The notes below the pieces were generated by a model. That model was not told where the DNA came from and did no database searches. It saw nothing but the letters and a program-made list of their open reading frames with translations. 13,558 nucleotides of DNA from Pseudomonadota bacterium (lineage in GTDB: Bacteria; Pseudomonadota; Gammaproteobacteria; Arenicellales; Arenicellaceae), in contig JABJKL010000074.1 of the NCBI GenBank assembly GCA_018660405.1, positions 1 to 13,558 on the forward strand, read 5' to 3'. Below are positions 1 to 7,335 of the stretch, one piece after another; the first letter of the stretch is position 1; each line of letters begins with the position of its first letter. Both the position numbers and the translations under genes were made by a program.

Positions 1-157
1 TCGCGCTTACTAAAATGATGCCGGCAAACTTTCCAGCTAGCTGGGACAAGCTGCTATCCAACCAGTTGCCCTGATGATTGAGTATCACCGTCGAGATATC
101 TCGAATGATACCTGGGCGATCTTCGGCAAAAACTGTAATGATTATTTGTTGGCTCAT
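1..157 (-). CDS. GcvR-like ACT-domain regulatory protein, N-terminal part
   Basis: Reading the minus strand from the ATG at 157-155 gives 52 codons that run off the window edge, so only the N-terminus is present. The start reads MSQQIIITVFAEDRPGIIRD, and the DRPGI turn after a short beta strand is the hallmark of the ACT fold. The following stretch, with WLDSSLSQLAGKFAGIILVS, fits the second strand-helix unit of GcvR-type proteins, which have two ACT domains and in Escherichia coli repress glycine-cleavage genes by binding GcvA. A good ribosome site (TAGGAG) lies about eight bases upstream of the ATG. The DNA gives no operon partner, as the gene is transcribed out of the window. ACT-fold assignment is firm; equivalence to GcvR rather than another stand-alone tandem-ACT protein is inference, because the second half is not visible. 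Confidence 0.75.
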   Translation of the reverse strand, partial: MSQQIIITVFAEDRPGIIRDISTVILNHQGNWLDSSLSQLAGKFAGIILVSA

Positions 158-176
158 TGTAAACTGCTCCTACGAT

Positions 177-206
177 ACTATAAAGGCGCCACAATTAATT
201 TATGAA
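177..206 (-). promoter_or_regulatory. Candidate sigma-70 promoter for the ACT-domain gene
   Basis: On the minus strand a TATAGT hexamer (182-177; 5 of 6 matches to TATAAT) lies 18 bases downstream of TTCATA (206-201; 4 of 6 matches to TTGACA). It sits about 20 bases upstream of the start at 157, leaving only a very short leader that contains the TAGGAG ribosome site. Hexamers like this arise easily in AT-rich DNA, so this is a prediction from sequence match and position only. Confidence 0.35.
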
Positions 207-307
207 CAAACTATTAGCAATTTCTGCGTTGCGAATCTTTGCAATAGCTGACTATTACGTGCAATTAGCGCCTTGATATAACCAGTCCCGTATCTCAATC
301 CGGGATG

Positions 308-335
308 TTCAGAATTAACCGGGTTGCTTTATAAA
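308..335 (+). promoter_or_regulatory. Candidate sigma-70 promoter of the decayed MATE gene
   Basis: TTCAGA (308-313; 4 of 6 matches to TTGACA) and TATAAA (330-335; 5 of 6 matches to TATAAT) are 16 bases apart and end 16 bases before the GTG at 352. If real, the broken MATE gene is still transcribed. The rest of the 158-351 gap holds nothing I recognise apart from a weak TCCCG/CGGGA pair at 286-305. Confidence 0.35.
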
Positions 336-351
336 GTATATCTGAGTTCAA

Positions 352-941
352 GTGACAGTATTAACCCAGCAGCAAATTTGTAACGATCCCGTCGGGCCAA
401 CCCTGAAAGCAATGACTATTCCCATGATTATGGGAATACTGGTCTTGTTCAGTTTTCAGGCCGTATACACATGGTATATCGGCCGTTTAGGAACCTTGGC
501 GCCGGTAAACCACATAGAGCACGCGAAGGTATGTACTACTGCTTGCGCTTTATCCTGTTTTATCAGTTAGTAATTTTGCTGATTGTTTTGGTTTTACGGC
601 CCATGCTGGCCAATGTGTTTAGTGGTGATGCCGAAGTTGTTGGCCTGACGTCACAATATTTATTGATTATGCCATTGGCTTGGTCGGCCTATGGTTTGTT
701 TGTGATCATGAACACCGGGTTTAATTCGGCACAACAAACGGAACGGGCATTCTTTGTGAGTCTGCTACGGAGTGTTTTTTTGATCGCACCCTGTGCTTGG
801 TTGGGTGGTCAGTGGGTGGATTTCAACGGTATTTTTATGGGTGCGGTAGTGGGTGGTTTTTGCGCAGTTGTGGTGTCGTGGGTTTTTGTGAACAGAAGCT
901 ATAAGCAGATAATAAATTTGCAACCTAACTCCAATACCTAA
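352..941 (+). pseudogene. MATE family efflux transporter, internally deleted and frameshifted
   Basis: Two pieces of one MATE transporter lie in different frames. The first (GTG at 352 to about 495) encodes the start of the family: DPVGPTLKAMTIPMIMGILV followed by a segment ending WYIGRLGT, which is the first membrane helix. From about 492, in another frame, the sequence reads NLGAGKPHRAREGMYYCLRF, the entry to the C-terminal half, then helices to the stop at 939-941. MATE proteins have about 440-460 residues and 12 helices; here roughly 48 N-terminal and 149 C-terminal residues remain, so about 250 codons of the middle are missing. The two readings overlap at AACC (492-495), which suggests a short-homology deletion. 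In the first frame translation ends at 570. The gene's stop directly abuts the stop of the ABC gene on the other strand. A functional short protein is unlikely, as no complete transport bundle remains. Confidence 0.87.
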
Positions 942-1736
942 TCAATGCTTGGGAAAAGCCTGATAAAAACCATTGCGTTGTTCGAGTTCTATCGGCGTAT
1001 CAAATAAATCACTCAAGGCATTATTGGTAAGTAACGCGGGTTTTTCACCATCTTCGGTTAAGCGTCCGTTTTTTAAGAAAACGACCCGTTCCACTTCTGG
1101 CGGAATTTCGTGAATATGGTGGGTAACCAGTAACAGTGTTTTGCCTTGTTGGGCAAGTTTTCGAATACGGTCTAAATACTCAAAGGTGGCACGTAAATCC
1201 AGCCCGCTTGTCGGTTCATCGAGAATGTAATGATCAGGCATATGAACGATTGCGCGGCCAAGCAAACAAAAACGCTGCTGCCCAGTCGACATTTCGCGAT
1301 AGCGCTTATCCGCAAGATGTTCGATGCCAAGCTCGGCCAGTATTTGTGCGGCCGCGATGGTTTGCTCGCGCGTTATCTCTTGATGCTTCCACAGCCCAAC
1401 CGAGCCGTGCAGGCCAGAAATCACGATATCCAGACCGGTTACATGATTAAAGTAATTGTTCTGGAGGTCTTGCGATACCATGCCAATTTTAGTGCGGATA
1501 TCACTGAGTAGCGGCCTGGTAGACCCCATGATGCTAACCCACGCGTCGTCGGCCACCACCGGGTAAAGCTCTCGAGTGACCAGCTTGAGCAAGGTGCTTT
1601 TGCCAGCGCCGTTGGGGCCCAGAATAGCGGTATGCTGGCCCGGCTCAACACTCAGGCAAAGCCGATCAAATACCTTATAGTTTTCTCTATAGATGGTTGC
1701 GTTTTCGATTTGCAGCCAGGGTTTCTTGTTATTCAT
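942..1736 (-). CDS. Orphan ABC transporter ATP-binding protein
   Basis: A 264-residue single ABC ATPase domain. Visible motifs in order: Walker A GPNGAGKST (40-48), Q-loop VSQD with Q89, a non-standard signature MSTGQQ (149-154) where LSGGQ is usual, Walker B YILDEP with D173 and E174, the D-loop GLD (178-180), and the switch histidine H206 in VTHH. All catalytic positions are kept, so ATP hydrolysis is expected. No membrane segment is present and no permease gene is nearby, so the partner and substrate are unknown. The C-terminal part (about 216-264) with VVFLKNGRL and a hydrophobic end resembles ATPases often labelled as molybdenum- or iron-type in gammaproteobacteria, but that label is not supported by context. 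It starts 11 bases after the transaldolase stop on the same strand, so the two are probably one transcript. I see no clear ribosome site. Confidence 0.9.
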   Translation of the reverse strand: MNNKKPWLQIENATIYRENYKVFDRLCLSVEPGQHTAILGPNGAGKSTLLKLVTRELYPVVADDAWVSIMGSTRPLLSDIRTKIGMVSQDLQNNYFNHVTGLDIVISGLHGSVGLWKHQEITREQTIAAAQILAELGIEHLADKRYREMSTGQQRFCLLGRAIVHMPDHYILDEPTSGLDLRATFEYLDRIRKLAQQGKTLLLVTHHIHEIPPEVERVVFLKNGRLTEDGEKPALLTNNALSDLFDTPIELEQRNGFYQAFPKH

Positions 1737-1747
1737 AATGCGTAATA

Positions 1748-2713
1748 TTATGTTGAACGAACGCTAACCATGAGCTGTTCGAGCCTGATTTGGTCAGCAG
1801 TAAACTTGCGAATACCATCGGCCAGTTTTTCGTGTGCCATTTCATCCTGGTTCATGTCCCACAGGAATGTTTTATGTGGGTATTGTACCCGCGCTTCAAC
1901 AGCGGGTGTTTTAGCGGCGTGCGAGCCCGAGCCCAATTTCTGTTCAAGTGGGCCATCATCATTCGCCAGACTTTCGAGCAACGATGGGCTGATAGTTAAA
2001 CGGTCACACCCTGCGAGCTCTTCTATTTGTCCGGTGTTTCGAAAACTTGCGCCCATTACCACGGTAGAATAGCCGTGAGATTTATAATAGCGATATATAC
2101 GGCTGACTGATTGCACTCCCGGGTCGTTTGCGGCGGATTCAGGTGTGTCACCGCGTGCCGAATGCCAATCCAGAATTCGGCCAACAAACGGGGAGATTAA
2201 AAACACGCCGGCATCCGCAGAAGCAGCCGCCTGAGTAAAATTAAAAAGCAGCGTCAGATTGCAATTGATGCCTTCTTTTTCCAATTGCTCCGCTGCTTTG
2301 ATGCCCTCCCAGGTTGCCGCAATTTTAATTAAAATTCGGTCGCTGGATACGCCTGCTTTATCGTATTGGTCGATGATGCGTTGTGCGGTGCGAATAGTCG
2401 TCTGGGTGTCAAAAGAATGTCGCGCGTCGACCTCTGTGGAGACTCGTCCGGGAACAATTCCGGTAATTTTTTTACCGACCGCAATAGAGAAAGCCTCGCA
2501 GGCTTCAACGACTGCATCGCCCGCATCTGACGATTGCGATCCAACGGCAACCTCACGCAGGGTATCTTGCCATTCCGGCATTTGGGCAGCCTGTAGCAGT
2601 AGCGATGGATTGGTCGTCGCGTCCAGCGGCTTATATTTTTCTATCGCCAGCAGATCGCCAGTATCGGCGACGACGTCAGTCATCGATTTGAGTTGTTCCA
2701 GTTTATTCGTCAT
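1748..2713 (-). CDS. tal: Transaldolase (TalB type)
   Basis: A 321-residue class I transaldolase, which moves a dihydroxyacetone unit from sedoheptulose 7-phosphate to glyceraldehyde 3-phosphate in the non-oxidative pentose phosphate pathway (cytosol). The N-terminus MTNKLEQLKSMTDVVADTGD aligns directly with E. coli TalB, and the length is nearly the same (317). The Schiff-base lysine is K130 in RILIKIAATWEG; D17 in VADTGD and E94 in VSTEVDAR are the other catalytic residues. The motifs DATTNPSLLL, INCNLTLLF, SPFVGRILDW and VVMGASFRNTGQIEELAGCD are intact. The frame stays open upstream to an ATG at 2836, but those 41 extra residues match nothing in TalB, so I place the start at 2713. No strong ribosome site is seen there. 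The ABC ATPase gene follows after 11 bases. Confidence 0.96.
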   Translation of the reverse strand: MTNKLEQLKSMTDVVADTGDLLAIEKYKPLDATTNPSLLLQAAQMPEWQDTLREVAVGSQSSDAGDAVVEACEAFSIAVGKKITGIVPGRVSTEVDARHSFDTQTTIRTAQRIIDQYDKAGVSSDRILIKIAATWEGIKAAEQLEKEGINCNLTLLFNFTQAAASADAGVFLISPFVGRILDWHSARGDTPESAANDPGVQSVSRIYRYYKSHGYSTVVMGASFRNTGQIEELAGCDRLTISPSLLESLANDDGPLEQKLGSGSHAAKTPAVEARVQYPHKTFLWDMNQDEMAHEKLADGIRKFTADQIRLEQLMVSVRST

Positions 2714-2857
2714 CGGTTTGTTTGGTGGCCCGGGCAGATTCCGAATGGTACCGGTAGAGGGATATTGATCAAGTAAATATTCCGCTAACGCGCGAATGAT
2801 TAAGTGATATGGTTTAGAGTTTGGGTTTGAATACAACGCTACTTTGTTTTTCTATAC

Positions 2858-3991
2858 ATGTCGTTTTCGGATCAATTAGACAATTCCATTGGCGGTGCTC
2901 TGCCGTCGCAATTAATAACCAAGCTGTTGGAGCAGGGTGGTATTAGCACGTCAGTTCCGATTGCCAATAATCAGGTTCAGCCGGCGAGTATTGATCTACG
3001 ATTAGGGGACGTGGCGTGGCGGGTACGCACTTCTTTTTTGCCGGGCAAGGATGGCACTGTGATGGAATGTATTGAACGGTTCGGAATGCACCGTATGGAA
3101 TTGAGTGATGGCGCGGTGCTTGAGCGTGATTGTGTATATATCGTTCCGCTATTGGAGTCTTTGGATTTACCCAGCAATTTGCGAGCCACGGCGAACCCTA
3201 AAAGTTCGACCGGTCGATTGGATGTTTTTACGCGTTTGATTACCGATGGGGCGGTTGAGTTTGATCAGGTGCCAGACGGTTACACTGGCCCGCTGTATGC
3301 AGAAATATCGCCACGTACGTTTAGTGTGCTTGTGCGGACTGGATCCCGGTTGTCGCAGCTAAGGATTCGTTGCGGGCAGCGATCATGGGGTGACGATTTG
3401 CATGTGAGCTTGCACCGATTGCATAAGCTGGTTGATGTGGACCTTAAAGAGCGGGATATTCGTAATGGTGTGCCCCTGTCGGTTGACCTTAAGGGGTCGG
3501 TTGATGCTAACGGCGAAGCCAATACAGGGCTGATGGGTTATAGAGCCAAGCGTCATGCCGGTTTGATTGATGTCGATAAGGTCGATCACTACGATGTCGA
3601 AGAGTTTTGGGAGCCAATGATCAGCCGCGGCCAACGAGGATTAATCCTCGACCCCGGCGAGTTTTATATTCTGGTATCCAAAGAAGCGGTTCAAATACCG
3701 GTGGATTATGCTGCTGAGATGGTCGCGTATGATACTTTGGTGGGTGAATTCAGGGTGCACTACGCTGGGTTTTTTGATCCTGGTTTTGGAGTCGCAGAGG
3801 CTGGCGGCGGTGGTTCCCGCGCGGTGCTGGAAGTGCGTTCATTCGAGGTGCCGTTTTTATTGGAGCATGGTCAGCGGGTGGGGCGCTTGCGTTACGAACC
3901 GCTTATCGAATCTCCCGAATTGGTCTACGGGCAGGGATTGAAATCAAATTACCAGGCGCAGGGGCTAAAGCTCAGCAAACACTTCCGCTGA
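2858..3991 (+). CDS. 2'-deoxycytidine 5'-triphosphate deaminase, two-domain form
   Basis: A 377-residue protein of the long dCTP deaminase family, which supplies dUTP for thymidylate synthesis in the cytosol. It contains two dUTPase/Dcd-like folds in tandem. The first has PASIDLRLG (42-50), NPKSSTGRLDVFTR (113-126, equivalent to the RSS...R motif of ordinary Dcd), and LYAEISPRTF (146-155), where E149 is the likely catalytic glutamate, followed by GSRLSQLRIR (162-171). The second copy shows HYAGFFDPGFG (301-311), E325 and GQRVGRLRYEPL (338-349), a clear echo of the first. Ordinary bacterial Dcd is about 190 residues and a homotrimer; this form is twice that. The start at 2858 has no obvious ribosome site, but the family motif LPSQ follows at 15-18, so it cannot be much shorter. 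It is transcribed divergently from transaldolase and converges on cmoB. Confidence 0.88.
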   Translation: MSFSDQLDNSIGGALPSQLITKLLEQGGISTSVPIANNQVQPASIDLRLGDVAWRVRTSFLPGKDGTVMECIERFGMHRMELSDGAVLERDCVYIVPLLESLDLPSNLRATANPKSSTGRLDVFTRLITDGAVEFDQVPDGYTGPLYAEISPRTFSVLVRTGSRLSQLRIRCGQRSWGDDLHVSLHRLHKLVDVDLKERDIRNGVPLSVDLKGSVDANGEANTGLMGYRAKRHAGLIDVDKVDHYDVEEFWEPMISRGQRGLILDPGEFYILVSKEAVQIPVDYAAEMVAYDTLVGEFRVHYAGFFDPGFGVAEAGGGGSRAVLEVRSFEVPFLLEHGQRVGRLRYEPLIESPELVYGQGLKSNYQAQGLKLSKHFR

Positions 3992-4028
3992 GCGCGACAC
4001 ACAATCGTGCAGTGCTCTTAGTCTCAGT

Positions 4029-4988
4029 TTAAGCTTTGGTGGCGATCAAGATTGCTCGCTTGGGGCGTGGATAACCTTCGATAGTTTTTGAGGGGTCGTC
4101 CGGGTCAAGGAAGTTTTTCAAAGAGTGAAACGTCATCCAGTTAGTGCTGCGCTGTTCATCCAGTGTTGTTTCATTAATATTCACACACCGTATGTCGCTA
4201 AAATTTGCTTTGGTCAACTCTTCAATTAGTCTGCTTACTGTGGGTATGAACCAAACATTGTTCATTTGTGCGTAGCGATCTTCAGGTACAAGCGCACCAT
4301 CAGGTGCTTCATCTACCACCAATGTTTCTAACACCAGGGAGCCGCCACTAACCATCGCATTACTCAGTTCCGCCAGGTGCGCCTGTGGTCGACGGCGATG
4401 ATAGAGCACACCCATAGAAAAAACCGTATCAAAGTAAGTGAAGTCATTGGGCAGGTGTTCTGAGGCCAGCGGTAGAAAATCGAATCGGCTTTCCTGCGCG
4501 TATCGATTGATCGCCTGGTGTTGCAGCAAAAACTTTACCGACGGGTCGATGCCCATCACATAATTTGCGCCGCTGCCTAGCATGCGCCAACAGTGGTAAC
4601 CATTGCCGCAGCCAACATCCAGAACGTTTTGTTCGTTTAAATCTGGCAAGTGTGGGGCGAGGCGATCCCACTTCCGTTCCGAGCGCCATTCGGTATCGAT
4701 ATGTAATCCGAACAATTCATAAGGCCCTTTGCGCCAGGGGTGCAACACCATTAGCGAATTTTTTAGCTGCTGCTTATCTGCTTTGGAGATTTCGGAGGCG
4801 ACGCCAATTGAAATCTTGCTGGCATTATAGTTTTTATGTTTTGTCACTATTGGCGGTAAGGCGTCCAGTGCCGCTTGCCAGCGAGGTAGATCACCATGTC
4901 GTTCGGGGCGAATATTGTGCAGGGCCTGCTTGAGCATTTGATCGCGCCATTTCGCAAACTGTTTGCAGGCTAAAAATTGCTCAAACAT
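4029..4988 (-). CDS. cmoB: tRNA U34 carboxymethyltransferase CmoB
   Basis: CmoB transfers the carboxymethyl group of carboxy-S-adenosyl-methionine to 5-hydroxyuridine at wobble position 34, giving cmo5U in several tRNAs. The protein has 319 residues against 323 in E. coli. The Rossmann methyltransferase motif is LDVGCGNGYHCWRML (123-137), with the acidic strand end in MGIDPS (145-150). Three residues known to bind the carboxylated cofactor in E. coli (K91, Y200, R315) appear with a constant offset of four: K87 in PWRKGPYELFG, Y196 in MGVLYHRR and R311 in YPRPKRAILIA. The N-terminal 110 residues form the family's extra domain, with the conserved IDTEWRS at 97-103. It starts 26 bases after the cmoA stop on the same strand, so cmoA-cmoB is an operon in pathway order. 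Confidence 0.97.
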   Translation of the reverse strand: MFEQFLACKQFAKWRDQMLKQALHNIRPERHGDLPRWQAALDALPPIVTKHKNYNASKISIGVASEISKADKQQLKNSLMVLHPWRKGPYELFGLHIDTEWRSERKWDRLAPHLPDLNEQNVLDVGCGNGYHCWRMLGSGANYVMGIDPSVKFLLQHQAINRYAQESRFDFLPLASEHLPNDFTYFDTVFSMGVLYHRRRPQAHLAELSNAMVSGGSLVLETLVVDEAPDGALVPEDRYAQMNNVWFIPTVSRLIEELTKANFSDIRCVNINETTLDEQRSTNWMTFHSLKNFLDPDDPSKTIEGYPRPKRAILIATKA

Positions 4989-5014
4989 TGTTCACGTTTT
5001 TTGGATTTTGCTGA

Positions 5015-5746
5015 TTATTTTTTGATCGCCAGCAAAGATACAAAGGAGAAGGCCTGGTACCAGGGCAGCACTTGCTCAAAGCCAACGGATTCGAGGCGCG
5101 CTTGATGCTCGCTTATCGATTCGGGTATCAATACATTATCCAGGGCGTCGCGCTTCTGGCTGATTTCGAGCTTGCTATATCCCTGATCCGCTTTGAATCC
5201 ATGGTATAGCTGGCTGAGCAATACTTGATCAACATCGTTTGGATTACTTGTTTTTTCGGAAATTATTAGCACGCCACCGGGAAGCAGCGCGTGGAATATT
5301 TTCTGAATTAGCCGACCCCGATCTTCAATCGGCAAAAATTGCAGGGTGAGGTTAAGAACCACCACTGAGGCGTCTCCTAGCGATACATTTCTAACATCTT
5401 CACAGATAAATTCTATGTTGTTAGCATTCTTTTGCCTGGTTAATATCTGTGCGCGATGTAGCATGTCTTCGGAGGTGTCAATGCCAATAATATGGCATCC
5501 CGGAATAGCCACGCTGCCGTCGTGCATGGATAGAGCACACGCGCCGAGTGAACACCCAAGGTCGTATAAATGGCTGTTTTTTTGTGCGAATTGGCATGTG
5601 ACCGTTTTAATGAGCGCGATTAACAAGCCATAGCCGGGCACAGACCGATTCACCATATCTTCGAACACATCGGCAACTGTCGCATCAAAGCTAAAATCGG
5701 CAATCGCTTCAAGTGGGTTTTGGAATACCGTATCGGTTTTTTTCAC
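5015..5746 (-). CDS. cmoA: Carboxy-S-adenosyl-L-methionine synthase CmoA
   Basis: CmoA converts SAM and prephenate to carboxy-SAM, the donor used by CmoB. From a GTG at 5746 the protein has 243 residues (E. coli 247). This start places D5-T6, RSVPGY (34-39), the SAM loop YDLGCSLGA (61-69), LNLTLQFL (131-138) and EISQKR (194-199) in line with E. coli, including R199, which contacts the added carboxylate. The frame is open further up to an ATG at 5905, but those 53 residues have no counterpart in the family and contain a TATAAT box, so they are probably promoter and leader. No good Shine-Dalgarno sequence precedes the GTG, so initiation may be weak. The end overlaps nothing and cmoB follows after 26 bases. 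Confidence 0.95.
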   Translation of the reverse strand: MKKTDTVFQNPLEAIADFSFDATVADVFEDMVNRSVPGYGLLIALIKTVTCQFAQKNSHLYDLGCSLGACALSMHDGSVAIPGCHIIGIDTSEDMLHRAQILTRQKNANNIEFICEDVRNVSLGDASVVVLNLTLQFLPIEDRGRLIQKIFHALLPGGVLIISEKTSNPNDVDQVLLSQLYHGFKADQGYSKLEISQKRDALDNVLIPESISEHQARLESVGFEQVLPWYQAFSFVSLLAIKK

Positions 5747-5809
5747 GCGTGTGCCATGGGCTGGTTGGTATTGCTTGCTACCTGTGTTGAAGGAGCACCA
5801 GGATGTAGC

Positions 5810-5815
5810 ATTATA
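5810..5815 (-). promoter_or_regulatory. Candidate -10 box for the cmoA-cmoB operon
   Basis: The minus strand reads TATAAT exactly (5815-5810) inside CACATATAATGC. It lies about 63 bases upstream of the GTG start of cmoA, giving a leader of some 55 bases. No good -35 hexamer is found at 16-18 bases spacing, so an activator or weak promoter is possible. It supports the shorter cmoA start, since the box would otherwise lie within coding sequence. Confidence 0.4.
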
Positions 5816-5870
5816 TGTGAGGTGGATTAAGTTAGATGGTAAAACTTCACCACTGTGAGCACTCTCCCAA

Positions 5871-5898
5871 TTGATCAATCGCACAATTACGCTACACT
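5871..5898 (+). promoter_or_regulatory. Candidate promoter for the DUF4329 fusion gene
   Basis: TTGATC (5871-5876) and TACACT (5893-5898) are separated by 16 bases; each matches the sigma-70 consensus at 4 of 6 positions. Transcription would begin near 5905 and give a leader of about 35 bases before the ATG at 5941. It lies back to back with the cmoA promoter region. Confidence 0.35.
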
Positions 5899-5940
5899 GG
5901 ATCATCGAAAATCACTAAAAAATTATGCGCGGGGTTTGGA

Positions 5941-7335
5941 ATGAAATTAACAACTAGGTTTGCTTGCGCCGCGGGTTTTTGTGGGTTGATGGGTTCGCAG
6001 AACGCTATAGCGGATAATCAAGGGTTTGTAGACAATTGGCTAGCGCCATCAAGCCAGCGAATTAAGAATACGTCTGGTGACGGCGGTTTAAGCATTGATA
6101 CTCAATGGGTGAGCAAACTTTCAGATCGTTTGAATCGGCCGGATCGATTGATTTTTCGGGATGAAATAGTTAGCACTTTGGCCACCACTGATATTGGCTC
6201 CAGTCTTATGGCTTTTGCCGCCAGCTATTCCGAAAATGAAAAGAGCGCAGCGATGGGTGTCGATTTTGGGCGACTATCCTTTTATGCGAATGTTGGAAAC
6301 GGAGAATCCTATGCTCGGAATGTAAATAATTATTCCGGCATGGATCCGTATGCTTACCATGGCGGGAATTTTTCGGAATTTTCCTATACCGGTGCTGGAC
6401 TGGGCCTGGATATCGGCCAAGGTCGCCTACAGTTTGGTCAGATAGCGGTCAGTGCGGACCGTTTGGAAACACGAATCTCGTCGTATGTCGATTATTCGAA
6501 TAATCTTATATACGCGAGATACACACACATCGAGCGCGGCGAAGAATCGGTCGGTTATGGCATTGATGCTGGCTTGCATTTTGGGCGTATAGATGTGGCT
6601 TATCAGGAATTGGCAACTCGTTCAGACGTTTCTACCCGCCGCATACGTTTTAATTGGAACCAGTCATTACGAGATCGTTTATGGTTGGAATTTAGCGTGC
6701 ATAAAAATGCCCTTGCCAGAGAATATACCGATACTACAGTAATGCTGAGTTGGCAGCGGTCACTTGGCGGTCATCAATTAGTTAGATATGCCACCGAGAG
6801 CGAAAATCCTGGTCAGGGTGATCAGGTCGAAACTGCTAGACGTACTGGATTGAATCGCGGCTTATTGATTGGCGGTGGTGTTGCAGCGGCTGCTTTGATT
6901 GCGAGTTCAGGTAGCAAATCACAGGATACGGCCGAGCGCGTTATTGTGACTATAGATGCGCAACATGATGCAGCGAGAACTGTGTTAGACGTTTTTAACC
7001 CTGAGTCAGTGGCCATTAACCGGGAGTACGGCGGATATATTTATCAAGCCGCTGATGGCAGCCACGCCTGGACCGAACCGGAGATAGGGGAGGCCGCAAG
7101 TATTAGTCTGCCCGCACCCATCTTTGCTATACCCGCTGGCACCACGTTGCGCGCAACCTATCATACGCATGCGGCCTTCGACCCACAGTTTGATAACGAA
7201 AATTTTTCGCCAACAGATTTGGAAGGTGATTCGCGGCTCAATATTGACGGTTATCTGGGTACCCCGGCAGGTGCGTTCAAATATCACGATGTTGCTACTG
7301 GCGATGTGTCCACCTTGGGACGTATCAACAACTGA
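5941..7335 (+). CDS. Secreted beta-rich protein with C-terminal DUF4329/JAMM-like domain
   Basis: This 464-residue protein has three parts. Residues 1-24 form a signal peptide with a probable cut after AIA (A24, before D25). Residues 25-280 are rich in alternating polar and hydrophobic strands and Gly/Tyr/Phe turns (for example GAGLGLDIGQGRLQFGQIAV and YGIDAGLHFGRIDVAYQEL), as in outer-membrane barrels. A hydrophobic Gly/Ala run (GLLIGGGVAAAALIASSG, 307-324) leads to the last domain (about 330-464). There, NPESVAINREYGGYIYQ (353-369), TYHTHAAFD (406-414) and NFSPTD (421-426) fit DUF4329: E362, H408, H410, S423 and D426 could form a JAMM-like zinc site. The spacer between HxH and SxxD (12 residues) is longer than in classical JAMM (7). 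I know no named homolog with this architecture. Function, substrate and topology are unknown; barrel and metal site are inference. No immunity-like gene follows. Confidence 0.72.
   Translation: MKLTTRFACAAGFCGLMGSQNAIADNQGFVDNWLAPSSQRIKNTSGDGGLSIDTQWVSKLSDRLNRPDRLIFRDEIVSTLATTDIGSSLMAFAASYSENEKSAAMGVDFGRLSFYANVGNGESYARNVNNYSGMDPYAYHGGNFSEFSYTGAGLGLDIGQGRLQFGQIAVSADRLETRISSYVDYSNNLIYARYTHIERGEESVGYGIDAGLHFGRIDVAYQELATRSDVSTRRIRFNWNQSLRDRLWLEFSVHKNALAREYTDTTVMLSWQRSLGGHQLVRYATESENPGQGDQVETARRTGLNRGLLIGGGVAAAALIASSGSKSQDTAERVIVTIDAQHDAARTVLDVFNPESVAINREYGGYIYQAADGSHAWTEPEIGEAASISLPAPIFAIPAGTTLRATYHTHAAFDPQFDNENFSPTDLEGDSRLNIDGYLGTPAGAFKYHDVATGDVSTLGRINN

Noticed and set aside
286..305. TCCCG/CGGGA inverted pair before the MATE pseudogene
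   Set aside because: A five-base stem with a ten-base loop is likely by chance and has no supporting context.
2259..2768. Open frame of 169 codons on the plus strand
   Set aside because: It lies antisense to transaldolase, whose catalytic residues and full length are certain; the product is Ser/Ala-rich with no domain pattern.
2714..2836. A 41-residue N-terminal extension of transaldolase
   Set aside because: The family begins at the ATG at 2713, and the extra sequence has no counterpart in TalB. It is better read as the divergent promoter region shared with the dCTP deaminase gene.
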